Shown: in pieces, positions 37,405-49,077 of the stretch
Position numbering within the stretch: position 1 is the first letter of the stretch
Layout of the letters: each line of letters begins with the position of its first letter
Assembly (NCBI RefSeq): GCF_036370855.1
Contig: NC_088102.1
Coordinates: 45,173,835-45,237,834 of the forward strand
Reading direction: 5' to 3'
From: Dromaius novaehollandiae
Taxonomy: Eukaryota; Chordata; Aves; Casuariiformes; Dromaiidae
Length of the DNA: 64,000 bases
Translations under genes and position numbers: made by a program
The notes under the pieces: generated by a model
What the model saw: only the letters and a program-made list of their open reading frames with translations
What the model was told of the DNA's origin: nothing
Database searches by the model: none

Positions 37405-38802
37405 GTACCGGGGCCGGGGCGCGGGGGGCTGCGCTGCCTGTCCCGGCGGTGCCGCTGCCGGGGGGGCCCCGGTGCTGCCGGGGGGGCGAGCGGCCCGTCC
37501 CTCGCGGAGCTGTGGTGGATCTCCAGCGTTGGATTACAGCTTTGTGTCACCATTCTGCTTTCACTTCATAGATTTCTAAAAATCGGGACTCGGTGAAGAA
37601 ATGTCAGTTGGCACCTGACTGATGGTGCCCTGGAAGCCGCATGTAAACATGGCCGATTTTGTTTTCCTAAGAGCTGGAGACAACGAGTGGAAATTGGGAT
37701 GGATGTGGCATGCTGGGCTGTTTGAACCCCCCCAAATGTTGCCTTTTAAAAGCAAAATGCATCAGAGCCCGTAGATGATCTTTACAATTTGAAACCACAT
37801 GGTTTCTTGTATTTAGTTTTCCTCTAACATTTGGATTTGCTTCCTGTTAGGAAAGATCAGGAGATGGACCAAGTATCACCTCTTTCTTTCCTGTTAGAGC
37901 TGTGACTGCTAGGAGGCCGCTGCAGGAATACTTCCTATTGATTCAATGGGAGCAGGAGCACGTTGCATTTTCGCGTACTGGTAGAGAAGGGACGCTTTGA
38001 ACTGACTCTGTGAACTAGCCACTTACCAAGTTCAAAAGTGGTGTGACTAGGCACATTGTAAGTGGGAAAAACATTGTAAATTACTGCCTTAGCTGAAAAT
38101 TAGTTGGCCATGCAAATGTAGTCTAGAGCATCTCCAAATTGTTGCAGGAGTGGCCTGACCTGGTGAAACCAGCCTTCTTACAGCAAGAAAAAATTCTTCA
38201 GGTCAGCCAGTGGTCTGTATTCATACATCCAAAAGGATCTTAGAGGATCACCTTATTTTGTTTAAATGGTATCTACATAATCTCAAGTTTTCTTAACATG
38301 TCCTCATAAAAGTCGAGACTTAGTGATTATATTGGTGGTTGTAGTATGGAGTTTGTAGAAGCAGATTCTTTTTCAGTCTGTATACTTTGGTCTGACAAAA
38401 TGAGAGGACGGACTTTTGAACTGATACCATTTTTAGACCTTAGGGAAGTACAGAAAGTAACTGCCAGTCAAGAGGAATTACTTAATTTTGTTTTCAAGCC
38501 AGTGGAGAGCTGGCAGTGCAGGCTTTAGTAAGATATTTCCTACTAAACTGGGATGCCATTTCTCAGTTAAGAAGTAAATCTTTCTTGATCAGCAGGAAAA
38601 TTGCCTCTTTGTCAGTTAAAGCTTAACCATATGGTAGACTAGATAGCCTTTGATTTGGTCAGAATATTTATGTAACATGAAAGTTTTACCTCTTGAATCT
38701 GCTCTAGTCTTTTTTTTAAAAAAATAATGAGCTTTAGAGAATAAGAATGGCAGATCTTAAAATTTAGAGCTGTTCCTGCCCCATCTCTTTCTCTCTCCCC
38801 AG

Positions 38803-38841
38803 GTTTCTGACTGACCTACTAAGAAGGGGAAATGGAAACTA
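38803..38841 (+). other. ATG13: Possible alternative 5' UTR exon of ATG13
   Basis: An excellent polypyrimidine tract and acceptor (ctctttctctctccccag) is followed 39 nt later by a weak donor (CTAA|gtaatt). The short segment contains an ATG with only four codons before a stop. It may be a pseudo-exon. Confidence 0.2.
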
Positions 38842-41615
38842 AGTAATTGTAGGATACTGAAGTTTAACTTACAGGCTAGCCTTCAAACAGAGCACTGTCT
38901 TTATGGAGATCTTTTTATAGTTGCTTATTAATGTGCTTGAAATACCTTTCTGCACTGAAACTTCTTAGTCACTGAAGGAGATGTTCTAGGAAAGCTTCAT
39001 TGGCTATCTATGAAAGGCACTCTACTAAAAGCTTGAAAAACTTTTCACGTGCTTCTTGTTTACTTGAATGATTCAACAAGGATTTTTCACATACGACATA
39101 CTCAGTGATTGGATTTGGTTCCTGTATTTACAAAGAGTTTTGAAAGAATGGTGAAAACAAGGAACCCATTTTTGGGGCCACACTCAGATAATCGGGAAAT
39201 GAGAACTGGGATGAGAGGTGTCCAGAGTCCTCTTCTTAACAGTGACAGCACTTCTTATTTCTTTCCCATGGCCTTCTTGCTGTCATTCTCCGATAGAAAC
39301 CTTGAACAATTATACTGCATTGATAACTACCTCTTATAAAGGAAGCCATAATAAATTTCAGTTGTAGCAGTCATGGCTCAAAGTGAAATCTCAGAGGAGA
39401 GAGGTAATGGAAGCAGCCTATGTACACTTTCCCCGCCAGCAATAACAATGCTTGGTACATATCAGGTCCTTCTGCTCCTTTCCCATTTATGTAAATGAAT
39501 GTCAAACACACATGCACGCTAAATGCCCATAGGTGAAATGTTCTATAACGTAAGTGTTCACAAGTGTTATTGTACACCTGCTGTGTGCCCAGGCTACAAG
39601 TGTCTGCATGCACCTGGGCTGCTAATAATCAAACAAGAGCATGGCATGCTGGTAGCTGAAGTTTCTTCTTTCTTTGGGTTGTACCAATGCATGAAGGGGA
39701 GGGCTGTTGCAGTTGCATCATGCAAACAAGATGCCATCAGCTTATGTGAAGTTGCTGATGTCTCCTCCTCCTTGGCAAAGGAGAATACAAATACTAACAG
39801 ACTGTATAAGGCATGCTGCTCAGATGTCAAAGTATTAGATAGGCCTAATAGTCATCTCTGCCTCATAGTCTTGTAAGAAGACTGGTTTTTTTAAGACTTT
39901 AGCCAACAAACAGCATGTGGCATTTCTCCTTTGAACATTTATCTCTGACTTTTCTGTTTAGAGGAGAGAGAAGACAAATGCATATGAATTAAGGCAAATA
40001 GCATGAAAATGGATGTTGCAAGAAGTGAGAGACAAAGCAGAAAGCCACGTGCCTGAGATACTTGTTTTCACTTGTGAACAGCCTCTGTGTAAGGTTAAAG
40101 CAGTGAGGTATTGTTTTTTTCAAATGTTACTTGGTTGAGGGGGAATCAATCATCTGTGGGTTTCTGACCTAGATCAAAGGTTATTCCCTTATGGTGGCTC
40201 TTCAGTATGAAATTAGGTAGCACCCTCCTTGAGTTAAGCCTGACTTCTGAGATGCACTCAACTGGATAAATGGCACTTAACTGGGAGCTGTGTTGGCATT
40301 GCAACTTACAGGACTTATGAAATTGAATGAGTTTGGTGGAATTAAGTTTAAAAGATTTCCTTCCTGTTCAGGTCAGTTGATGGCAACTAACATGAGGGTA
40401 CAAAGTCATTTTTGTAAATAAAATGATGGCTGTAGTTCTAGATCTGTCTTGACCCTTAGCGAGAATGATTCTAAAATGAATGTTGTCCTAAGCCTCAGCA
40501 GATGTCAGGTAATCATCAGATGCTCCCTGCATAAATGAGGAGATGATGGCCATCAGATGACAGGCCTTAGACATGTCAGGAGCTGAATTCCAGGGTCACT
40601 GTTTCCCCCTGAAATTACAGATCCCTGACATGAGACCTTCCCCGATGCTTTCTACTTTATTTTAGGCTCTAGTGAGTCAACTGTTGCTGGCATTTGGAGC
40701 TTGAGAGATAAGAGTATGAATCTCCAAAATTTTCATGGGTGTTCCAGATGGTTTGGGATCTCACAGAAAGAATCCTGATTTTCCTGGAGCAGGGCAGACC
40801 TGTGAAGCTCTATTTCTTTGAACTGTAAATCCAAGATATGACTCTGGCCATTTCTCTCCTCTCTATAGACATTTGGGTATTATAACCATTAGAATCAATT
40901 CCTGCATTGCACAGAGAACCCTTTGATAATCTGCTTTGTTTCTTTTTCTAAGACACCACTGGGCCTAACTTCTTCCTTTAGTTCCCTAATGTTTTGCAAT
41001 AGTCATTCTCCAGAATGGACTTTTTTTTTTTCCTCTCAGTCCCATGAAGAAAATGTAGGTGCTTTATTTGACAGCTCTCGTATGACATAAGGATATATAC
41101 TGCTTTGCACCTTTCTTCAGGGGTCATACATAAATGTCCTCTCACTTCTTTTTGTATTAAAAGCTAATTTGATTTCTCTTGATATTTAAATGTCACCATT
41201 CTCCTGGCTGAGGAAAAAAAAATCTTTTTTATGCTGTATTTTATTGCCCATATCAGCCAGGTTTTGTTGTGTGTCTGAAGTCGTCTCAACCGCTACAATG
41301 CTTTGCTTACTTAAGTCAGAAGAATAATAATGATTGATTCTGACCTATTTTTCTTATTATGCTACAGTTAGTTAGTAATGAGAAGCGTTTATACTAAAAG
41401 CTTACTCTTTCTATGTTAGAGTAGTGCATCAGTCAAACAGCTAGTGCTTTTAAATGCTGACTTCCTTTTGCATTCCCTCTGTGGTAGAAAGACTGTTATA
41501 ATCTCTGTCTAGCTGAGATAAAGGGGAGAAAGAAAGTATAATACTTTTGGTGATGAGGTTAAAATATCCAAAGGATAATTTGTTAATGTATCTGATGCTC
41601 AATTGCTTATATTAG

Positions 41616-41635
41616 TTTTCAATTTAAATTGAAAA
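41616..41635. repeat. Perfect 20-bp palindrome
   Basis: TTTTCAATTTAAATTGAAAA reads identically on both strands, in ATG13 intron 1. Confidence 0.95.
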
Positions 41636-42282
41636 TTATAATGAGAACTGTAATGTGCTGGGAGATGCCATATGAATGTAGCCTAGGACCTTTCAACAAG
41701 ATTAGGTGTCCGGACTTGTTTTTATAGAGTCATTCAGAAATCAGCACTCTTCTCTATAAAGTGCTCTATAAATTGCAGTACTCTAATGGTAGCAGCATCT
41801 CTTATATGATGCTCCTGAAGCATTACTTAAAATAAGTATTTACTGCTGTTCAGTGGAGATATTTTAAATACAAGTACTGGATGCATGTAGTCAGTAAAGA
41901 TCATATGATATTTCCTGTGTGAACAGGATTATTAGCCTCTTTGTCCTGCTAAGCTTTAATCTGTGTAAATACAGTACTCAGTCCTCTCAGTACTACGGGC
42001 TTGCTGCAAGTTCACTCTTTGCACAAAGACTGAACAGTGAATAAAGTAACCTTGTGCATGTCAGCTGCTTGTGCTTACTGACCTTAGAACCGCAGCATTT
42101 CAGTGATGAGCAGCACGCTCCATAAATATGTCATTTGTTTGACAAGCTGCTTCAGGGCAATTAGCTATCTTGAAACAAAAACAGCAACAGAAGTTAAAAA
42201 TGAATTAACACTTTGAAGGCTTATAAGTAAAAAGCACAATTAATGCTGCTAATTAAGGCAGTCCTCCCCATGGTCTCTATAT

Positions 42283-42388
42283 GATTATTAACCTACAAGT
42301 GAAAAAAACTGAGACACACAGAAATTATCATTTATCCAAGGCCATGTCATGTGCTGGTGGCAGAGATCTGATTAGTACCTCGGCACAT
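42283..42388 (-). mobile_element. MIR-like (CORE-SINE) relic
   Basis: The plus strand carries, in the right order and spacing, the reverse complement of MIR landmarks: an aaactgag block, a ttatccaaggccatgtcat block resembling the 'ttgcccaaggtcacac' core, then ggtggcagagatctgatt resembling 'agtggcagagctgggatt'. Divergence is high, as expected for this ancient family. Confidence 0.6.
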
Positions 42389-43124
42389 ATGGCTTCATGC
42401 ACTGTACAGGTCTCATTGTATTGCTAAAACATAAATAATGTTTTCAAAAACAAGCTAGTGTGATTGTGGGAGCTAAGTATCTGTCATCAAACGCTTTCAA
42501 AAGACGTAAACATAGAATTTTGATTATCCATTGGCAAAATGCATCTTTACAGTTGGTTGTAGTAAATTTGTAGCCTAATGAAGAATACAAATACAAGTAT
42601 ACTGCAAGCACATATTTGTTGGAAGTAAACAAGCAATGTAGGTCATTCCAGCAACAGTTTGTTATACAGATTTCAATATCTGCTGCAATACTACTGGAAT
42701 ACCGGTTTTAGGATTTTAGACCCAAGAAATCAATTTGGTTTGTTTCTGACCAGTGCTGATAACTGAGGAGGTATTCTTTTTGAAGCTGAGACTGCCGTGT
42801 CTGATGTGTAGTTTGATATTGAACCAAGAATGGTGTTGGGGTGGGTGGGTTTGGGTTTTTTTTTTTTTTTCCATTAAGCTAGAAAAATTGGAGAACTTGT
42901 ATCCAGTTTTAATTATGGGCCTCCCTTGTTTTTCTTCTGGTACCTTTTGCACTGACAAGATTTATTATTATTATTGTGAGTTTAACACCCTCCGCAGAGT
43001 TCTTAGCATGTTAGACATTTTGTTTCTCTTGAGCTAGCCTCTAATGGCAAAATATTTTGAAATCTTAAAATCCAAACAGAAAGCTGAAGGAAGACTTCAT
43101 TCCCAGGCCTGTACTGTATTTCAG

Positions 43125-43206
43125 ATTGCCATATGCAATGGACACTGATCTCAGTTCCCAGGACAGGAAGGACCTGGACAAGTTCATCAAATTTTTTGCT
43201 TTGAAG
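43125..43206 (+). CDS. ATG13: ATG13 first coding exon (start 43138, residues 1-23)
   Basis: Acceptor tactgtatttcag at 43124; 13 nt of 5' UTR precede ATG 43138 (G at -3 and +4). It encodes [23 protein letters not shown], then AAG|gtaact. An out-of-frame ATG lies 5 nt upstream. Confidence 0.97.
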
Positions 43207-44029
43207 GTAACTCTTCCTCTTGTGGGCAAATCTCCCTTCTTTTGCATTTAAGAGAAAAACCTTACTCCTGGTAGATAGCATAGCATAACAGAGGTTTTTT
43301 GCTTGCTAAAGATCAAAATGCAAAAAGCTGAAGGCAAATTTAGAAAAGAGATTCCTAAAAGGAATTAGAAACATGTCTTTTCTCCACCTTCAATATGTCT
43401 TCCCTTCCCCAAAATATTCTACTATAAAATCAGTTATAGGCTGATCATACCTCTGTCATCTTTGAGCTCCTATCATTTAACTCCATCCAACAGTTAGATA
43501 GTATCTCCTGCTGGGTTCTAACCTTTGTTTTCAGTCCATCTAAATTTTTCTATTGCATCCAAAAGAAATAGTATCTGTTGTTTTGAGTCATGATATGTAA
43601 CTATAAAAAAAGTTTGGCCTTACTTGGTACATAGATTTTACTGCTTGGCCTTATTAGAGGCAAGTAGATACTCTGACAACAGATGACTCACTTGACTGTC
43701 TTTTATGTCTCCAGCTTCAGGATATAGTTGTAAATCTTGTTTCAGTATTACTGAAGACAGCGCAACTCCTGATCATGAAATTGACTTAGTTACTTCATGT
43801 TATTACAAGGAAAGATCAGCTTAAAATCATTTTCTGTCTGAAATATGTTTACCTATTGTATATAATAATTCAAGCTGATTATACATGAAGATTATCTTAG
43901 CAAACTCCACTTCTCTACATTCTGGTCAATCCTTTCTTTTTTTACCTGGAATTTGTCTAGCCCAGGTTCTGAATAGAGGGCTCTGCTGAGCTCAAGAAAT
44001 CAGTGTGTATCTTTTCCTTTCTCTTTCAG

Positions 44030-44110
44030 ACGGTACAAGTAATTGTCCAGGCCCGACTTGGAGAGAAAATTTGTACCCGATCATCATCCTCCCCAACAGG
44101 CTCTGACTGG
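44030..44110 (+). CDS. ATG13: ATG13 exon (residues 24-50, HORMA)
   Basis: 81 nt between ctctttcag and gtaaag, encoding [15 protein letters not shown], then [12 protein letters not shown]. Phase 0 at both ends. Confidence 0.97.
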
Positions 44111-44723
44111 GTAAAGTCACAATTTTTAAAGCAATTCTATAACTGTGTTTTTTAGTGTTGAGAACACATGCAGTTCTTGTGCAGACTACATTAACTGTTC
44201 ATATATGATAACTACTGTATTCAGTTACGTTGACTGGGATTTTTTCCGGGTTGACATGTAACATGCCACTCTGGGCTCTCTAAGGCCTAATTAGAGGAGA
44301 GGTAAATGATACCTATCAGCAACTCCTACCTGCTGACTAAGGCACATTTCCAAGATCTGCTGGGGGTGATGTCGTGAGTTCTTTTTTTTGTCAGAAGTTT
44401 GCACCTGTGATTCAGGACTTTATAAGTAATGGGCTCCATTAAAATTGAAGAGACTCAAGATACTCTGTGGGTGAACATATAATTCAAGTGAGGAAAAAGG
44501 AGCATGACTTTGTACAGCAGGATCATGAAAACCATTTGAATTAGCAGCCAAGGAAATGTTGTTTGCAAAAGTGAAAAGCTTGAGCAAATTTCTGTGTTTC
44601 ATAAATATTTCAATGGACACTAACCTAGTATGTTATATACTGGTGTATGAATTTGTCTGCATTGTACCTTTAGGCAGTTGTTCAAAGAAATACAAAAATT
44701 GATTTGTCTCATTCATTCTGCAG

Positions 44724-44843
44724 TTCAATTTGGCAATCAAAGACATACCAGAGGTTACTCATGAAGCAAAGAAAGCCTTGGCAGGACAGCTACCTGCTGT
44801 TGGACGGTCTATGTGCGTGGAGATTTCTCTCAAAACCTCGGAG
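44724..44843 (+). CDS. ATG13: ATG13 exon (residues 51-90, HORMA)
   Basis: 120 nt between ttctgcag and gtgagg, encoding [20 protein letters not shown], then [20 protein letters not shown]. Confidence 0.97.
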
Positions 44844-45284
44844 GTGAGGACCGAGTCAAAACAGGTTCCTGGTTTTTGACTTGCATCTTAAGTCACCTAC
44901 CAAAGCTTCTGCATTTTAGCCCAAGATAATGTAGAAATGTCTGCAGTCATGAAGTTAGCTAGTATGTTGATGAGAAGGAAAGTATTATTTAACAGAAACA
45001 ATTCACTGCAAATGTCTGAGGCCAAATACACACGTAAGAGAGCAGCAAAACATACCTTCTTAGCCCATGAAGAGTTCAGCCAATCTGAGGACGGTATGCC
45101 CTCAGGTCATCAAATGCTACAGTGAAGCTTCCAGTGCACATTAGTCTATTGTCAAGATGACAATAAAGTGGGAGCCAGAGAAACATCTTTTTTGAGAGAC
45201 TGGGCTGTTGCTGGTCATTAATGTGATGTGAAAAGATCTGTGTTCTGAAATGAGCCTTTGTTCCCTGTCTTTTCTCACATCCAG

Positions 45285-45331
45285 GGAGATTCCATGGAGC
45301 TGGAAATTTGGTGTCTAGAAATGAATGAAAA
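45285..45331 (+). CDS. ATG13: ATG13 exon (residues 91-106, HORMA)
   Basis: 47 nt between cacatccag and gtaagt, encoding GDSMELEIWCLEMNE and two bases of Lys106. Confidence 0.96.
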
Positions 45332-45861
45332 GTAAGTGCATTTTTCCAGCTTTCTTTGTGTTGTTGGGGTTTTTGATGTTTGTTTTGGGGGATTTTTAGC
45401 TGATGAAATGGGGACGCTTGCTCAATCCATGTTGATGAATGAGCACACGGCTCTGCTGCCTGTGACACTTCAGAGGGAAGTCCCCTCTTTGTTTCATGCA
45501 CTGTCCAGCTGTTTAATATCAATGTCAAGAAAGGAAACTAGAAATTTCATTCTTTCTTCATTCTTCCATTGCAATTAGTATACCTCCTCAAACACAAGAG
45601 TTCATATACTCAGTAACTACAAATGGTTTTAATACTGTAAAGATGCTTCTGTCTATTATAAGGCTGCATGGCATTTTTGAGCAATCAATTCTATGGGAAG
45701 TGACTAGACTGAAGTAGGACTCTTAGCTGGTTGGTCAACTACAGGTGGTCACGCTGAGGCTTTCTTTTATTGTTTGAACAATTGACCCAGACTCATTTTG
45801 ATAAAAAATTACTTTCTTAATTGGAAACAAAAGACTTATTTTTTATCTGTGTGTTCTACAG

Positions 45862-46002
45862 GTGTGACAAAGAAATCAAAGTTTCATACACCGTATACAA
45901 CAGGCTGTCTCTACTACTGAAGTCTTTACTTGCTATAACCAGGGTAACTCCAGCCTACAGACTCTCAAGGAAACAAGGCCATGAATATGTAATACTGTAC
46001 AG
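45862..46002 (+). CDS. ATG13: ATG13 exon (residues 106-153, HORMA)
   Basis: 141 nt between gtgttctacag and gtaaag, encoding [20 protein letters not shown], then [20 protein letters not shown], then EYVILY. It ends two bases into Arg153. Confidence 0.97.
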
Positions 46003-47074
46003 GTAAAGCGAAATAGAAAATTCCACATTTGAAATAGAAGCAGCAAGGGCTGTAGACTTGCACAGGGCAGCTGTAAATGTGGTGAAAAGGGATGAGTGAT
46101 AACGAATTCAAATAATTGGAATTTAACTGCTACATATCAGTGATAGAAGAGAACTTTGGGCTGTATATCACCTTATAGCCTCATTCTAAGGCATTAAAAA
46201 AAACGAGCATCTGAAAGTATTGTTGTGTGCCTAGTTTGTTGAGATGATCACAATAATTCTACATGTAGCTAAACGGTTAAATTGCTTATCTGCATCCAGT
46301 TGTTCAGCATGTGGCCTATATCTGACAAATGCATGGCTAAGTTGGACATAACTGCAATGCATACTTCTGCAGTTTAGACTCAGACTCTCTCTCAGATCAT
46401 CTCTGAAATGCATCCTCAGTTCCACTTCCTGCAGTTCATACAGTTTCCTCATTCAAATACTGAGCTCAGCTTTGTTTAGCCTGTGCGATCCAACTGGCTT
46501 ACAGTTCATGGTTATCACCTTCCAGTCGTCATCTTTTTGACTTCAAGAAAAGTCTTTGATATGTGTGCCTAGCTAATTTAGATTATTTTAGTGCAAAGCC
46601 TCGTGTTTGTTATCATTTGCACAGGCAAGAAGTTTAAAAGAAATCCCAGTCATTTCTTCATTCTTGCCTGCATTGCTGATTTGGCAAATACTTCAGCTTT
46701 CTTTTCAGTACAGTTAATATCTTTTATGTTGTGTGATAAGTACCAGCTTTAAGACTGACCCATCCCTGAAATTTGAATCAGTTCACTTTTTTGCTCTAAA
46801 CTGTAGACCTGTCAGAGATTGACAGGCTTTAAAAAAAAAACAAAAGTATTTCTGGTTAGACTCAGCTACCATTTTCTCTTTCTTTTCCTATGCATGTGGC
46901 ACATCTTCCTCTGAAGTAGCTGGAATGCTTTTTGAGATGGGCTTCCTGGCTACTACTAATGTTTTTTCTAAAGAGGAAGAGTAGCTCCAACCCTTCCATT
47001 AAATAGGGAATATAGATTATTTAGCATTATGTCCCACTAGACCTAATAACTTTTCTTGTTCTTTTTTCCTGCAG

Positions 47075-47115
47075 GATATATTTTGGTGAAGTGCAGCTGA
47101 GTGGCTTGGGAGAAG
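47075..47115 (+). CDS. ATG13: ATG13 exon (residues 153-167, HORMA)
   Basis: 41 nt between ttttttcctgcag and gtatgg, encoding IYFGEVQLSGLGE and the first base of Gly167. Confidence 0.96.
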
Positions 47116-47671
47116 GTATGGCTAGACAACACACATAAACTAGAGCAGAACTCTTTTCCATACTTGAGAGACATTTATTACCATGTCTAAGTGCTGCAAG
47201 GAAGACTAAGTCTGAGGTTTACACATGCTTTTTAAATGTGGATATTTTCTGCAAAGGGTCATGTCACAAGGTGACAGGTATAATATAGTTTGACAAGATC
47301 TAGGGTGATTGCCATTTTGACTCTAGCAATCCAGAACAGAAATAAAGAGTATGGAGGTATGTTCAGAAGGGACAGGACCAGTAAAGAAGATAATGATCTA
47401 CTCAGGATCAAGAAGCACCTCAGAGCAATGTGTGAGGCCAGGATAGGAAGTCCAGATCAGGAGTCTTGTAGACGAGGCCTAACAGCAAGGCAGCCTAGTG
47501 CTGCTGTTTTGTTATGGGTTCTCTGTGTGTGTGTGTGGAGTTCAGATTGCAAGTAATAATGCAAACACAATAAAAATAAGATGATACAACCTCAGAATAG
47601 GGAAGTACAGAATATAAATAATCAAATTCTGTGTAACCATTGCATCTGATAATTATTCTTTAACCATATAG

Positions 47672-47768
47672 GCTTCCAGACAGTCCGTGTTGGGACAGTG
47701 GGTACTCCAGTGGGCACCATCACTTTGTCTTGTGCCTACAGAATCAACCTTGCCTTCATGTCAACCAG
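47672..47768 (+). CDS. ATG13: ATG13 exon (residues 167-199)
   Basis: 97 nt between aaccatatag and gtgaga, encoding [20 protein letters not shown], then [11 protein letters not shown]. It ends the HORMA fold. Confidence 0.97.
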
Positions 47769-48111
47769 GTGAGAAAACATGATCATGCCAAAAAGTGTTT
47801 TACCATAATGTATTAAACCCCTCATATTATGAACCTCTAAATCTTTCCCTTCTCCTTATCCTGTCCTGCTGAGATGTTCCTTCATGGAGAACACTCTGTC
47901 ACACTTAAGTCCTGCAGCAAGGGGAGTATTTGGGTAGCCCTGAGACAGACTCTGAGACTCTGAACTGTTGATGCTTGCTTGGAGTTGCAGAGTTGAATTG
48001 TAAAGATGCTGTGGTCCCATTAACAGGTACTAGGGCTTTCTGTGAGGGCACCATGAGTTGGGACGTAGCAGAGAGGAATACCAATAACACCATTTGCTTG
48101 TTGCATTGCAG

Positions 48112-48210
48112 GCAGTTTGAGAGGACCCCTCCTATCATGGGGATTATCATTGATCACTTTGTGGACCGTCCCTATCCCAGCTCTTCACCCATGCATCCCT
48201 GCAATTACAG
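48112..48210 (+). CDS. ATG13: ATG13 exon (residues 199-232)
   Basis: 99 nt between tgttgcattgcag and gtgagg, encoding [20 protein letters not shown], then [12 protein letters not shown]. Confidence 0.97.
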
Positions 48211-48986
48211 GTGAGGAAATGCTGAGTACAGTTATGGGCTATGGTGAAGGCATCATTATGCCCAAATACAAAGCCTTCTCCACTACCTGCTGACTGCATG
48301 GGAAGGGAGACTGGAGTATCAGGGTCAGTCATACTGACTTGGTTGAGCACATGAGGAAAGGCAACGTTTCCCCTCAGGTCTAGAAGGCTGATTGCAGCAA
48401 GCCCCATTATGTTCCCAAATTCCTTACAGAACCATTCTGCCACAAAAGAGGTTGAACCTTGGCTACCTTTGCGCATTTAAAAGGGTAGCAGTTAATCTTC
48501 CTTTAGAACTAGATGTCCAGCGGCATGCATCTCTAGAGATTTACACGGGGAAAAATTACACAGTTGAAATTTATCTTTGTAGATGAGGTGTTTGCCCTCT
48601 CTAAAATTCACGAGGGCAGTCAAATTGGGACCAGTAGCACTGTTTGACAATGGTTCTCTCAACACCAAAGCCAACAGCATTGGCTGATACAGCAAAACCT
48701 TCTTTAGTTTAAAAAAAAAAAAAAGAAAAAGAAAGAAAGGAAGTGTTCCTATTTGGGGGTGGGAAGATGAGTGTCTGGGGTAAATAATCCTGGGGAAAAC
48801 TAAAATTTCCATACCCTCTTTTCCTCAGTTCTGCCAAGCAGATTATCAGAGCCCTTCATAATTCTCCTTTCAACTCCACTTAAATACTCTCAATCTCCCT
48901 GCAATGTTTGTCCCAGTGTGTTTTATTATTTGTTTTTTCTGTGGAATATTTTCAGTTAGGGCTTGCTCTTTTTTTTGCTGCTTTAG

Positions 48987-49077
48987 AGCTGGTGAGGAGA
49001 ATGGTGCAGTGTACCCCTCAGTGGAAGATTCCCAAGAAGTTTGCACAACATCTTTCTCCACCTCTCCTCCATCTCAG
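48987..49077 (+). CDS. ATG13: ATG13 exon (residues 232-262)
   Basis: 91 nt between tgctgctttag and gtaaga, encoding [20 protein letters not shown], then [10 protein letters not shown]. Ends in phase 0, just before the cassette exon. Confidence 0.97.

Larger units (their letters stand above)
36430..37500. promoter_or_regulatory. CpG island, probable bidirectional HARBI1/ATG13 promoter
   Basis: An extremely CpG-dense kilobase lies between the divergent HARBI1 (minus) and ATG13 (plus) genes. HARBI1's 5' untranslated acceptor lies at 36100 on one side. A plus-strand donor (CTCGCAG|gtaccg) lies at 37404 on the other. A YY1-type core (GATGGCGGC) is at 36995-37003, oriented with ATG13. Long open frames here on both strands are compositional. 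Confidence 0.8.
37405..43124 (+). other. ATG13: ATG13 intron 1
   Basis: About 5.7 kb without coding exons. It holds a possible extra untranslated exon (38803-38841), a 20-bp palindrome (41616-41635), a homeodomain-site-rich block (about 42.0-42.27 kb) and a MIR-like relic (42.28-42.39 kb). Otherwise nothing was recognised. Confidence 0.75.

Noticed and set aside
36258-37596. 431- and 225-codon frames in the HARBI1/ATG13 CpG island
   Set aside because: Arg/Ala/Pro/Gly-rich, overlapping on both strands, no family match; CpG island artefacts.
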